Below, piece after piece: positions 1 through 6,653 of a DNA stretch of 6,701 nt. The position numbers were made by a program, and so were the translations under genes. This DNA is from Beijerinckiaceae bacterium (lineage in GTDB: Bacteria > Pseudomonadota > Alphaproteobacteria > Rhizobiales > Beijerinckiaceae), in the NCBI GenBank assembly GCA_027346205.1, contig DAIESR010000442.1, positions 1 to 6,701 on the forward strand, given 5' to 3'. Every line of letters begins with the position of its first letter. Within the stretch, counting starts at the first letter, position 1. A model generated the notes under the pieces. That model did no database searches. It was not told the origin of the DNA and was given only the letters and a program-made list of their open reading frames with translations.

Positions 1-590
1 TCCAGCTTTCGAGCCAGGTCTTGGGGACGGGTTATTTCACCAATGTGCCCGAAACATTGCGACAAGGCGTGGAAGCGAGCGCCGACTTCAAGATGGGCGC
101 GCTCGAAGCCTTCGCCAATTATTCCTATGTCGATGCGACCTACCAATTCGCCGGCACGCTGAGTTCACCATTCAATCCGGCCGCCGACGCCAATGGCAAT
201 ATCTATGTCCACCCTGGCGACCATATCCCGGGCATTCCGCGGCATCAGGCAAAACTCGGAATCGAATATGCCTTCACGCCCAAATTCAAAGCGGGCGGCG
301 ATGTGCTGATCGTCGGCAGCCAATATTACATCGGCGATGATTCGAATCAGAATCCACAACTGCCGGCCTATTGGGTCGCCAATCTACATGCGTCTTATCA
401 AGTGACCGATCACATGCAGATTTTCGGCCTGGTCAACAATGTCTTCAACAATCACTATGCGACTTACGGCACGTTTTTCGACCTTGGTTCGAGCGCGCAA
501 TTGGCGCTTGCCTCCGCCCTCACCGACCCGCGCATGATCTCGCCGGCACAGCCACTATCGCTCTATGGCGGTGTCAAGGTGACGTTCTGA
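1..590 (+). CDS. TonB-dependent outer-membrane receptor, C-terminal part (5' end outside window)
   Basis: The reading frame is open to the left edge (first full codon at base 3), so this is the last 195 residues of a longer gene and the true start lies outside the window. TonB-dependent receptors are 22-strand outer-membrane barrels that import iron-siderophores, cobalamin or other scarce ligands using energy from TonB/ExbBD. The visible part shows alternating polar and aromatic strands ending in Tyr or Phe, a PGDHIPGIPRHQAKLGIEY segment, the late-barrel pattern LVNNVFNNHYATYGTFFD, and a C-terminal Phe (YGGVKVTF), the usual signal for BAM-dependent barrel insertion. The plug domain and TonB box are not in view, so the substrate cannot be named. 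The gene converges on rfbA with only 43 bp between stop codons. The family call is secure; the ligand is unknown. Confidence 0.9.
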   Translation, partial: QLSSQVLGTGYFTNVPETLRQGVEASADFKMGALEAFANYSYVDATYQFAGTLSSPFNPAADANGNIYVHPGDHIPGIPRHQAKLGIEYAFTPKFKAGGDVLIVGSQYYIGDDSNQNPQLPAYWVANLHASYQVTDHMQIFGLVNNVFNNHYATYGTFFDLGSSAQLALASALTDPRMISPAQPLSLYGGVKVTF

Positions 591-602
591 ATGGCGAGAT
601 CG

Positions 603-632
603 GCTGCGGCGACAATCTATCGTCGACGCAGC
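603..632. terminator. Stem-loop between convergent genes, probable bidirectional terminator
   Basis: Bases 603-608 (GCTGCG) pair with 627-632 (CGCAGC), and 610-613 (CGAC) pair with 622-625 (GTCG). One G-A mismatch (609/626) interrupts the stem and the loop is 8 nt (614-621). It lies wholly inside the 43-bp gap between the receptor stop (588-590) and the rfbA stop (634-636), starting one base past the latter. There is no T-run on either side, so it is not a textbook intrinsic terminator. It may act as a weak bidirectional terminator or as an mRNA 3'-end protecting hairpin. The hairpin is seen directly; the function is inferred from its position. Confidence 0.6.
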
Positions 633-633
633 G

Positions 634-1506
634 TCATTCGGCGAGAATCGATTTCAGATAGGCGCCATAGCCGCTTTTCATGAGACCTACAGTCAAGCGT
701 TCGAGTGCCGCGGCATCGATCCAGCCATTCTTATAGGCGATCTCTTCAGGGCAGGCGATGCGCTGGCCCTGGCGCTGCTCGATCGCACGCACATATTCCG
801 AAGCTTCGACGAGCGAATTGGCGGTGCCCGTGTCGAGCCATGCGAAGCCGCGGCCGAGGCGTTCGACCGTCAATTCCGATCTTTCCAGATAAACCCGGTT
901 CAGATCGGTGATCTCGAGTTCGCCGCGCGGCGACGGTTTGAGCGAGGCCGCGATCTCCGCGGCCTGGCCGTCATAGAAATAGAGACCTGTGACCGCCCAG
1001 TTCGACTTTGGCACCGCCGGCTTTTCTTCGAGCGATGTCGCGCGGCCCGATGCATCGAAGGCGACGACGCCATAACGCTCTGGGTCCCGAACATGGTACG
1101 CGAAAACCGTCGCGCCTTTCGGGCGAGCGACCGCAGGCTGCAAGGCATCGTTGAGCCCGTGACCGTAGAATATATTATCGCCGAGAACGAGCACAGAAGG
1201 CCGATCGGCGACGAAATCCGCACCGATGATATAGGCCTGCGCCAACCCATCGGGTTTCGGCTGCTCGGCATAGCAAAGCGACAGCCCCCATTGCGAACCG
1301 TCGCCGAGCAGCCGTTGAAAAAGCGGCAGATCGATTGGCGTCGAGATGATGAGAATTTCCCGCACGCCGGCAAGCATCAGCGTGCTCAAGGGATAATAGA
1401 TCATCGGCTTGTCATAGACTGGCAGAAGCTGCTTCGAGACCGCCAATGTCATCGGATGGAGCCGCGTGCCGCTGCCACCAGCGAGGATAATGCCTCTCAA
1501 ATTCAT
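634..1506 (-). CDS. rfbA: Glucose-1-phosphate thymidylyltransferase (RfbA/RmlA)
   Basis: Catalyses dTTP + glucose-1-phosphate to dTDP-glucose + pyrophosphate, the first and usually feedback-regulated step of cytoplasmic dTDP-L-rhamnose synthesis. The 290 residues match the usual family length. The nucleotidyltransferase signature [11 protein letters not shown] is at residues 10-20, followed by [18 protein letters not shown] (24-41), the metal-binding GDN (109-111), EEKP (160-163), [13 protein letters not shown] (194-206) and WLDTGT (223-228), whose Asp225 is the second metal ligand. [10 protein letters not shown] (254-263) is typical of the C-terminal region. The frame is open about 60 bases further upstream, but the ATG at 1504-1506 is the right start: the protein begins [11 protein letters not shown] as in the family, and AGAGGA lies 6 nt upstream (1513-1518). 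It overlaps the rfbD stop as ATGA, so the two are probably translationally coupled. A small oddity is GTANSL where GTHDSL is commoner. Confidence 0.96.
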   Translation of the reverse strand: MNLRGIILAGGSGTRLHPMTLAVSKQLLPVYDKPMIYYPLSTLMLAGVREILIISTPIDLPLFQRLLGDGSQWGLSLCYAEQPKPDGLAQAYIIGADFVADRPSVLVLGDNIFYGHGLNDALQPAVARPKGATVFAYHVRDPERYGVVAFDASGRATSLEEKPAVPKSNWAVTGLYFYDGQAAEIAASLKPSPRGELEITDLNRVYLERSELTVERLGRGFAWLDTGTANSLVEASEYVRAIEQRQGQRIACPEEIAYKNGWIDAAALERLTVGLMKSGYGAYLKSILAE

Positions 1507-2405
1507 GAGCGTTCCTCTTGAGGCGCGATGAGACGATCGAGGCAAGCCGCAAGCGATTGGTGCCAATCCGGCAGCCGCACTCCGTAAGTCAGAAAGAGTT
1601 TTTCAGGATTGAGGCGCGAATTCTTCGGCCGCTGCGCGGGTGTCGGGTAATCTTGCGTCGTGATACGATCGACGCGCACCGGTGTGCGCCCACGTTTTGT
1701 GGCACCGGCAAAGATCGCTTCCGCAAAATCGGCCCAGGTCGCCTCGCCCGACCCCGGCGCATGAAAAATGCCCCGCAATTCTCGCGCATCGGGCTTGGCG
1801 ACGAGCTGGGCGGCTACAGCGAGAACAGCATCCGCGATATCAGGCGCATAGCTCGGCGATCCATATTGATCCGCGACGACGCCAACCGCCGCGCGCGTTT
1901 CCCCGAGCCTCAGCATGGTGCGCACGAAATTCTGCCCCATGGCGCTATAGACCCAGGCCGTGCGCATGATGACATGGTTGTCGCATTCCTCGGCAACGGC
2001 CAGCTCGCCGCCGAGCTTCGATCGGCCATAGGCGCCGAGAGGAGCTGTCGTCGCATCCTCGCGATAAGGCTGCGCCGCACTGCCGTCGAAGACGTAATCC
2101 GTCGAAATCTGGATGATGGGAATACCCATCGCTTTGGCGGCGCGCGCGACACTGCGGGCGCCGCCCGCATTGGTCGCCATCGCGAGGTCAGGCTCCGATT
2201 CCGCGCGGTCCACAGCCGTATAGGCTGCCGCATTGACGATGACTTGGCAGCCCGCCGTCTCCACAGCGCGCGCGATACTGTCGGCATCGAGGAGATCGCA
2301 TTGCGGCCGCGCCAGCGCGACCACGTCCATTCCTTGTGCCGGCCCGCGCTCAAGAAGGGATTGGGCCAATTGGCCGTTGCGCCCAGTGACGCCGATCCGC
2401 AGCAT
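1503..2405 (-). CDS. rfbD: dTDP-4-dehydrorhamnose reductase (RfbD/RmlD)
   Basis: Last step of the pathway: NAD(P)H-dependent reduction of dTDP-4-keto-L-rhamnose to dTDP-L-rhamnose. It is a 300-residue short-chain dehydrogenase (extended SDR) of normal length. The dinucleotide-binding loop GRNGQL is at residues 8-13, [14 protein letters not shown] at 58-71, STDYVFDG at 101-108 (catalytic Thr102) and YGRSK at 126-130, giving the catalytic Tyr126 and Lys130. Three in-frame starts sit together: GTG 2414, GTG 2408 and ATG 2405. I prefer the ATG because the protein then begins MLRIGVTG as in the family, and a GGGTGA (2411-2416) complementary to 16S rRNA lies 5 nt upstream. The GTG at 2414 would give 303 residues and a 4-bp GTGA overlap with rfbC. 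Either way the rfbC stop lies within the rfbD initiation region. The gene end overlaps the rfbA start by 4 bp. Confidence 0.95.
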   Translation of the reverse strand: MLRIGVTGRNGQLAQSLLERGPAQGMDVVALARPQCDLLDADSIARAVETAGCQVIVNAAAYTAVDRAESEPDLAMATNAGGARSVARAAKAMGIPIIQISTDYVFDGSAAQPYREDATTAPLGAYGRSKLGGELAVAEECDNHVIMRTAWVYSAMGQNFVRTMLRLGETRAAVGVVADQYGSPSYAPDIADAVLAVAAQLVAKPDARELRGIFHAPGSGEATWADFAEAIFAGATKRGRTPVRVDRITTQDYPTPAQRPKNSRLNPEKLFLTYGVRLPDWHQSLAACLDRLIAPQEERS

Positions 2406-2410
2406 CACGA

Positions 2411-2965
2411 TCACCCGAACGGCGTTGCGAGATCGGCCAAACGCGGGAGCTTTCCGTCCTTCTCCGACAGAACCACGGATTCGGCCGTCACCGGCCAGGC
2501 GATGCCGAGATCCGGATCGTTCCAGGCAAGGCCATGGTCATGTTGGGCCGAATAGTAATTCGTGACCTTGTAGAGAATCTCCGTATCCGGCTCGAGCGTG
2601 CAGAAGCCATGTGCGAAGCCGACCGGCACGAACAATTGCCTGAAATTCTCAGCCGACAGTTCGACGGCCACATGCTGCCCGAATGTCGGCGATGAGCGGC
2701 GAATATCAACAGCCACATCGAGAATGCGCCCTTTGAGGACCCGGATGAGCTTGTCCTGCGCGAAAGGCGGCGATTGAAAATGCAGCCCGCGAATGGTCCC
2801 GACGCTGGCCGAGCGCGACTGATTATCCTGCACGAATTCAACCGCGATTCCGCCTTTGAAGAAATTCTCGCGATTGAAGGTTTCAGAGAAAAACCCGAGC
2901 GAATCCTCGAATTTTTTCGGGGTGATCAATTTGACGCCGTCAAGCGCCGTGGTCTCGATAAGCAA
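2411..2965 (-). CDS. rfbC: dTDP-4-dehydrorhamnose 3,5-epimerase (RfbC/RmlC)
   Basis: Inverts C3 and C5 of dTDP-4-keto-6-deoxy-D-glucose to give dTDP-4-keto-L-rhamnose; in the family it is a homodimeric cupin. It has 184 residues, the usual length. RGLHFQ (59-64) supplies the catalytic-base His62, FVPVGFAHGF (112-121) carries the conserved His119, and ILYKVTNYYS supplies Tyr132, the family's catalytic acid; substrate-contact elements DSLGFFSETF (21-30) are also present. There is no ATG. The start is TTG at 2963-2965, supported by AAGGA (2973-2977) 7 nt upstream and by the protein beginning MLIETTALDGVKLI. A stop codon 18 bases upstream (2981-2983) rules out any long extension; only a CTG at 2969-2971 competes. 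It follows the rfbB stop after 41 bp, the widest spacing inside the operon. Confidence 0.95.
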   Translation of the reverse strand: MLIETTALDGVKLITPKKFEDSLGFFSETFNRENFFKGGIAVEFVQDNQSRSASVGTIRGLHFQSPPFAQDKLIRVLKGRILDVAVDIRRSSPTFGQHVAVELSAENFRQLFVPVGFAHGFCTLEPDTEILYKVTNYYSAQHDHGLAWNDPDLGIAWPVTAESVVLSEKDGKLPRLADLATPFG

Positions 2966-2988
2966 GAGCAGATCCTTCGATCACCACC

Positions 2989-3002
2989 ATCCCGCAAGGG
3001 AT
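2989..3002 (-). other. Short inverted repeat between rfbB and rfbC
   Basis: Bases 2989-2993 (ATCCC) and 2998-3002 (GGGAT) form a perfect 5-bp stem around a 4-base loop, inside the 41-bp gap between the rfbB stop and the rfbC start. It sits 11 bases upstream of the rfbC ribosome-binding site (2973-2977). It is too short to claim as a terminator. It could influence processing or relative expression of the downstream genes, or be chance. Confidence 0.25.
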
Positions 3003-3006
3003 CGCA

Positions 3007-4062
3007 TTACGCACAAAGTCCCAGACGCTCGCCGCCATATTTGCCCGACCGGATCGCCGTCCACCAAGGCACATTGGCGAGATACCATTCGACGGTCTTG
3101 CGCAATCCAGATTCGAAATTTTCGCGCGGCCGCCAGCCCAATTCTGTCTCGACCTTGCCGCAATCGATCGCGTAGCGCAGATCATGTCCCGGGCGGTCCG
3201 TCACGAATTGGATGAGATCGTGGCGGCGGCCGCCGTTGGGAGACACATCATCCATGATGTCACAGATTGCATGCACGACATCGATGTTGCGCCGCTCACT
3301 GCGGCCGCCGATATTGTAATTATGCCCGGGCATGCCGCGCGCCGCGACGAGGAGCAACGCCTCGGCATGATCATCGACGAAAAGCCAATCTCTGATATTC
3401 TCGCCCCGTCCATAGACCGGCAAGGGCTTGCCTTCGAGCGCATTGAGAATGGTCAAGGGAATGAGCTTTTCGGGAAACTGGCACGGCCCGTAATTGTTCG
3501 AGCAATTGGTCACGATGGTCGGCAGGCCGAAAGTATGGTGCCAGGCGCGCACCAGATGATCGGACCCCGCTTTGCTCGCCGAATAGGGCGAATTGGGCGC
3601 ATAGGCCGTGTCCTCGTAAAATGCACCCTCGGCGCCGAGAGATCCATAGACCTCATCGGTCGAAATATGAACGAAGCGGAATCTGTCATGCGCAGGACCG
3701 GTCAGCTTGCTCCAATAGTCCCGCGCGGCATCGAGCAGCGTGAATGTTCCAACCACATTGGTCTGGATAAAATCGGCAGGGCCGTCGATCGAACGATCGA
3801 CATGGCTTTCGGCCGCGAGATGAAGAATGCAATCGGGCTGAATTTCGGAAATAAGCGCCGCGACCATCTCCGCGTCACAAATGTCGCCGCGCCGGAAGCT
3901 CAGACGCGGATCGGTGAGAACATCGGCAAGCGAGTCGAGATTTCCCGCATAGGTCAGCTTATCGAGAACGCAAACGCTGTGATCCGTCTCAGATATGATT
4001 TTGCGGACGACCGCGGAGCCGATAAACCCGGCGCCTCCCGTCACAAGATAGCGAAACTGCAC
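3007..4062 (-). CDS. rfbB: dTDP-glucose 4,6-dehydratase (RfbB/RmlB)
   Basis: Converts dTDP-glucose to dTDP-4-keto-6-deoxy-D-glucose using tightly bound NAD+, the second step toward dTDP-L-rhamnose. It is an extended SDR of 351 residues, normal length. GGAGFIG (9-15) binds [12 protein letters not shown] (33-41) and GDICD (59-63) follow, then [11 protein letters not shown] (82-92). STDEVYGSL (134-142) contains the Thr135-Asp136-Glu137 catalytic group, YSASK (160-164) the Tyr/Lys pair, and [17 protein letters not shown] (186-202) the substrate-binding loop. I chose the GTG at 4060-4062, giving [15 protein letters not shown], because family members start a few residues before this glycine motif. 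The open frame reaches another GTG at 4098 (363 residues). Neither start has a strong ribosome-binding site, so the exact start is uncertain. It is the first gene of the leftward operon and faces the divergent intergenic region. Confidence 0.94.
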   Translation of the reverse strand: MQFRYLVTGGAGFIGSAVVRKIISETDHSVCVLDKLTYAGNLDSLADVLTDPRLSFRRGDICDAEMVAALISEIQPDCILHLAAESHVDRSIDGPADFIQTNVVGTFTLLDAARDYWSKLTGPAHDRFRFVHISTDEVYGSLGAEGAFYEDTAYAPNSPYSASKAGSDHLVRAWHHTFGLPTIVTNCSNNYGPCQFPEKLIPLTILNALEGKPLPVYGRGENIRDWLFVDDHAEALLLVAARGMPGHNYNIGGRSERRNIDVVHAICDIMDDVSPNGGRRHDLIQFVTDRPGHDLRYAIDCGKVETELGWRPRENFESGLRKTVEWYLANVPWWTAIRSGKYGGERLGLCA

Positions 4063-4306
4063 CGCGCAACACCATGTTAATCGGAAAAGCGCCGACACTT
4101 AACCCAGCGCCAGATACTTTGCAAGGACAGACCCCGCGACCGGTGCCGCTGCTCTTTATTGCAACGATACGAGTGTCTTTTCGAAAACACTTTGAGATTC
4201 CGCCGCTTCGACGATCTCTTGTGGAACCCCTCGCAAGGCGGAGAAGAAGAGACTTATGTATCGGCATCGATTTTGCCCGTGGGACGAACAGGTTTGGTGA
4301 GGACGG
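4063..4306. promoter_or_regulatory. Divergent intergenic region between rfbB and the nucleoside transporter gene
   Basis: This roughly 245-bp stretch separates two genes transcribed away from each other, so it must hold the promoter of the leftward rhamnose operon and most likely that of the rightward group. I looked on both strands for -35/-10 pairs and found none close to the sigma-70 consensus. The least bad leftward candidate is TTGCAA (4119-4124 on the minus strand) followed 16 bases later by TTAAGT, which matches only three of six -10 positions. The visible structure is the palindrome around 4175-4190. No riboswitch, RNA gene or convincing small gene is apparent. The promoter assignment comes from gene orientation, not from recognised elements. 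Confidence 0.5.
4175..4190. promoter_or_regulatory. Imperfect 16-bp palindrome, possible operator
   Basis: GTCTTTTCGAAAACAC is symmetric about 4182/4183: seven of the eight base pairs match, with one C/C mismatch, and the central ten bases (4178-4187, TTTTCGAAAA) are a perfect palindrome. It lies near the middle of the divergent intergenic region, where a regulator controlling either gene set could bind. I do not recognise it as the site of a known regulator. An AT-rich ten-base palindrome can arise by chance, so the operator role is only a suggestion. Confidence 0.25.
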
Positions 4307-5554
4307 ATGACTATTCTACATGGTCTTTTGGGGCTCGCCGCCCTTCTCGCAATCGCATGGCTCCTTAGCGAAAACCGACGCGAGCCGCCCTGGCGCATCA
4401 TCCTCGGCGGCGTGCTCTTGCAGATCGGCCTTGCCATCCTTTTCATCAAATTTGATCCTGCGGCCAAAGCCTTTCTTCTTCTCAACGAGATGGTCGGCGC
4501 ATTGCAAAAGGCGACCGATGCCGGCACGTCTCTCGTCTTCGGCTATCTCGGCGGCGCACCCCTGCCCTTTGCCGAAACCCATCCAGGCGCGAGCTATATT
4601 CTCGCGTTCCGCGCCTTTCCTTTGGTGCTCGTCATCAGCGCGCTCGCTTCGCTCCTGCTTTATTGGGGCATTCTCCAGCGCGTCGTCGCGGTTTTCGCCT
4701 GGGGCTTGCGACGCACGCTCGGAATCGGCGGCGCGCTTGGGCTCGGCGCAGCGGTTCATATTTTCGTCGGCATGATCGAAGCGCCGCTTTTGGTACGGCC
4801 CTATCTCATGCGAATGTCGCGTGGCGAGCTTTTCGCTTTGATGAGCTGCGGCATGGCCGGCATCGCCGGCACGGTGATGGTCATTTACGCTTCTTTGCTC
4901 GGCAGCATCATTCCGGGTGCGCTCGGACATATTCTCATCGCCTCGGTCATTTCGACACCCGCGGCGCTCGCCGTCGCGGCGCTGATGGTGCCCTTCCATC
5001 CACGGCCCGAGGAAACGGCAAAGCTCATTGTTGAAGATCCGCCGGCGAGCGTCATGGATGCCATCGCGCGCGGCACCAATGACGGTATCGGGTTTGTGGC
5101 CAGCATCATCGCCATGCTGATTGTGCTGGTCGCTCTGGTCACGCTCGTCAACATGGTGCTCGCCCTGCTGCCGCATTGGGGCGGCGCTGCGGTCACATTG
5201 CAGCGGCTCTTTGCGTTTCTGTTTCAGCCGCTCCTATGGTTGATCGGCATTCCCACTCAAGAGACGGGAACTGCCGCCGCTCTGATGGGTACGAAGACGG
5301 CAATCAATGAATTCGTCGCCTATATCGATCTGGCGCATTTGCCGGCTGATGCGCTCGACCCGCGCTCGCGGCTCATCATGACCTATGCGCTCTGCGGCTT
5401 CGCCAATTTCGGCAGCGTCGGTATCATGATCGGCGGCATGACCGCCATGGCGCCGGAACGCCGACAAGAGATCGTGACACTCGCCTTGCGCTCGCTGATC
5501 TCCGGGACGCTCGCGACCTTGATGAGCGGCGCCGTGATCGGCATGCTGGTGTAA
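4307..5554 (+). CDS. Concentrative nucleoside transporter (CNT/NupC family)
   Basis: Inner-membrane symporter of the CNT family, which brings nucleosides into the cell with Na+ or H+. The 415 residues are close to the typical bacterial length. It is strongly hydrophobic from the N-terminus, with TM or re-entrant segments through the protein. The N-terminal domain carries the usual WLLSENRR (18-25), then the central gate region, then the C-terminal core. Family substrate motifs are visible: GMIEAPLLVRPYL (from 155, Glu158), MGTKTAINEFVAY (327-339, Glu335) and CGFANFGSVGIMIGG (from 363, Asn367, Ser370). The first differs from the GQTE(A/S)P form in structurally known CNTs: Gln and Thr are replaced by Met156 and Ile157, so nucleobase preference may differ. 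The start ATG has GAGGA (4299-4303) very close and GGTGA 6 nt upstream. It is the first gene of the rightward group; the next start is 23 or 62 bp after its stop. The family is secure; the exact substrate and ion are not. Confidence 0.93.
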   Translation: MTILHGLLGLAALLAIAWLLSENRREPPWRIILGGVLLQIGLAILFIKFDPAAKAFLLLNEMVGALQKATDAGTSLVFGYLGGAPLPFAETHPGASYILAFRAFPLVLVISALASLLLYWGILQRVVAVFAWGLRRTLGIGGALGLGAAVHIFVGMIEAPLLVRPYLMRMSRGELFALMSCGMAGIAGTVMVIYASLLGSIIPGALGHILIASVISTPAALAVAALMVPFHPRPEETAKLIVEDPPASVMDAIARGTNDGIGFVASIIAMLIVLVALVTLVNMVLALLPHWGGAAVTLQRLFAFLFQPLLWLIGIPTQETGTAAALMGTKTAINEFVAYIDLAHLPADALDPRSRLIMTYALCGFANFGSVGIMIGGMTAMAPERRQEIVTLALRSLISGTLATLMSGAVIGMLV

Positions 5555-5571
5555 AGTATGATCTTATCCGG
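5553..5571. repeat. Possible half-site remnant of a dispersed intergenic palindromic repeat
   Basis: The string AAAGTATGATCTTATCCGG overlaps the nucleoside transporter stop codon by two bases. It closely resembles one arm of a palindromic intergenic element, roughly AAAGCATGATCTTATCCG, which I recall as common after stop codons in Hyphomicrobiales genomes. The complementary arm is not present here, so it would be a decayed or half copy. The resemblance is from memory and was not checked by search. Confidence 0.3.
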
Positions 5572-5616
5572 TCTGACATGATTGGGCACGAGCAGAACGG
5601 CAAAAGACATTCGCGC

Positions 5617-6129
5617 ATGACGATCTTCTTTACCAGCGACACGCATTTCGACGATGCGCGGCGCATCAAAATCGACCGCCGGCCCTTCGCTTCGATCGAC
5701 GAACATGATGCAGCGCTGATCGCACGTTGGAACGCGGTGGTCGGCGCCGATGACGACGTCTATCATCTCGGCGATTTCACCGCAGCCAGGAAGGACGCGC
5801 GCGTCAGCGAATTGCTGGCCACGCTCAACGGCCGCAAACATCTCATCATCGGCAATAATGATCCGCCGACGACGATCGAGAACAAAGGCTGGGCAAGCGT
5901 CGCGCCCTATCAGGAGTTCGAGATCGACGGACGGCGCATCATTCTTTGCCATTATCCGTTTCGCACCTGGCACGACATGGGCAAAGGCGCGATCGATCTG
6001 CACGGCCATTCGCATGGACGGTTGAAGGAGGCCACGCGCCAATATGATGTCGGCGTCGATGTCTTCGATTATCAGCCGGTGACGCTCGAAACGATTCTTT
6101 CAAGCAAGCGTAAGAAGCCAATGGAATGA
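5617..6129 (+). CDS. Small calcineurin-like metallophosphoesterase
   Basis: Predicted soluble two-metal phosphoesterase of the calcineurin-like superfamily; its natural substrate cannot be read from sequence. It has 170 residues, near the minimum for the fold. The five metal-binding blocks occur in order: SDTHF (7-11, Asp8 and His10), YHLGDF (49-54, Asp53), GNND (79-82, Asn80), LCHYP (110-114, His112) and HGHSH (129-133, His131 and His133). GNND replaces the commoner GNHD/E; I believe this is usual in the short subfamily with GNNDPP. The ATG at 5617 gives MTIFFTSDTHF, matching family N-termini. An in-frame ATG at 5578 would add 13 residues lacking fold features; neither has a strong ribosome-binding site. 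The stop overlaps the acetyltransferase start as ATGA, so the two are probably co-translated. The family call is firm; the biological role is unknown. Confidence 0.9.
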   Translation: MTIFFTSDTHFDDARRIKIDRRPFASIDEHDAALIARWNAVVGADDDVYHLGDFTAARKDARVSELLATLNGRKHLIIGNNDPPTTIENKGWASVAPYQEFEIDGRRIILCHYPFRTWHDMGKGAIDLHGHSHGRLKEATRQYDVGVDVFDYQPVTLETILSSKRKKPME

Positions 6130-6653
6130 GTCCGATCACGCCGGCCTCGGCCCATCTCGTCGCGCCCAGCATGGAGCTTGTCGAAGCCTATATCGAGGCG
6201 CGGCGACACGCGGATAAAGGGGAGATCGGACAGCAAGTCCCAGACGTGACCTTGGATGCCATGACGCAAGTTCTCAAGCGCTATATCGCCCAGGCGAATG
6301 TGCCGTCGCCCCGCGGAACGAGCGCCTATCAGCAGTTCTGGATGATAGCCGGCACATGTTTCATCGGCCGTGTTTCACTGCGTCATGATATCGGCGAACC
6401 GTCGCAAGCGATAGCCGGCCATATCGCCTATGAGGTGCGCCCCGACTTTCGCCGCCGCGGCTTCGGCCATCGCGCTCTAGCGCTCGGCATCGAAGAGCTG
6501 CGCCGGCAAGGCGTCGGCGACATCCTGATCCTCTGCGAAGCAGATAATATCGGCTCAATCAAAATCATCGAGGCTGCGGGCGGAAAGCTAGAGGGCACCG
6601 CGCCGCATCGGGATTTTTCTGGCAGGATGATCCGCCGCTATTGGATCAAGTAA
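6126..6653 (+). CDS. GNAT family N-acetyltransferase (COG3981/YesJ-like)
   Basis: Predicted to transfer an acetyl group from acetyl-CoA to an amine; the substrate is unknown. The 175 residues end with a complete GNAT core. FWMI (71-74) and IGRVSLRHDI (80-89) are the central strands. YEVRPDFRRRGFGHRAL (102-118) is motif A, with the RRRGFG pyrophosphate-binding loop. ILCEADNIGSIKIIEAAGG (136-154) is motif B, with Asn142 and Ser145. The ending MIRRYWIK and the N-terminal pattern PSMELVEAYIEA resemble the COG3981 group of predicted acetyltransferases. It starts by ATGA overlap with the metallophosphoesterase stop, indicating translational coupling. The overlap suggests a shared transcript but not a known shared pathway. 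The family is secure; the subgroup is from recognition only. Confidence 0.9.
   Translation: MSPITPASAHLVAPSMELVEAYIEARRHADKGEIGQQVPDVTLDAMTQVLKRYIAQANVPSPRGTSAYQQFWMIAGTCFIGRVSLRHDIGEPSQAIAGHIAYEVRPDFRRRGFGHRALALGIEELRRQGVGDILILCEADNIGSIKIIEAAGGKLEGTAPHRDFSGRMIRRYWIK

Noticed and set aside
1507..1566. Twenty-residue N-terminal extension of rfbA
   Set aside because: The extension lies inside rfbD, is unlike family N-termini, and the ATG at 1504-1506 has a good ribosome-binding site.
1518..2555. Long plus-strand open frame (345 codons) opposite rfbD and the end of rfbC
   Set aside because: It lies antisense to two clearly recognised enzymes, is extremely rich in Arg and His with no domain pattern, and such mirror frames are common in GC-rich DNA.
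3184..4080. Plus-strand open frame of 298 codons opposite rfbB
   Set aside because: Antisense to a complete RfbB with all catalytic motifs; the translation shows no recognisable fold.
4156..4233. Possible 26-codon leader peptide on the minus strand in the divergent region, beginning at a TTG and ending at the TAA at 4156-4158
   Set aside because: The composition looks protein-like, but there is no ribosome-binding site and no ATG, and it ends well before rfbB without an attenuator-like structure.
4063..4306. Riboswitch or small RNA gene in the divergent region
   Set aside because: I found no recognisable conserved core, no stable multi-stem arrangement by eye and no terminator-like T-run.
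4316..5176. Minus-strand open frame of 286 codons opposite the nucleoside transporter gene
   Set aside because: The translation is a highly charged Asp/Glu/Arg/His mirror of a membrane protein, as expected when hydrophobic codons are read in reverse; no motif is present.
5383..6042. Minus-strand open frame of 219 codons opposite the transporter end and the metallophosphoesterase
   Set aside because: It is antisense to the intact phosphoesterase with all five metal-binding blocks; the reverse translation has no recognisable domain.
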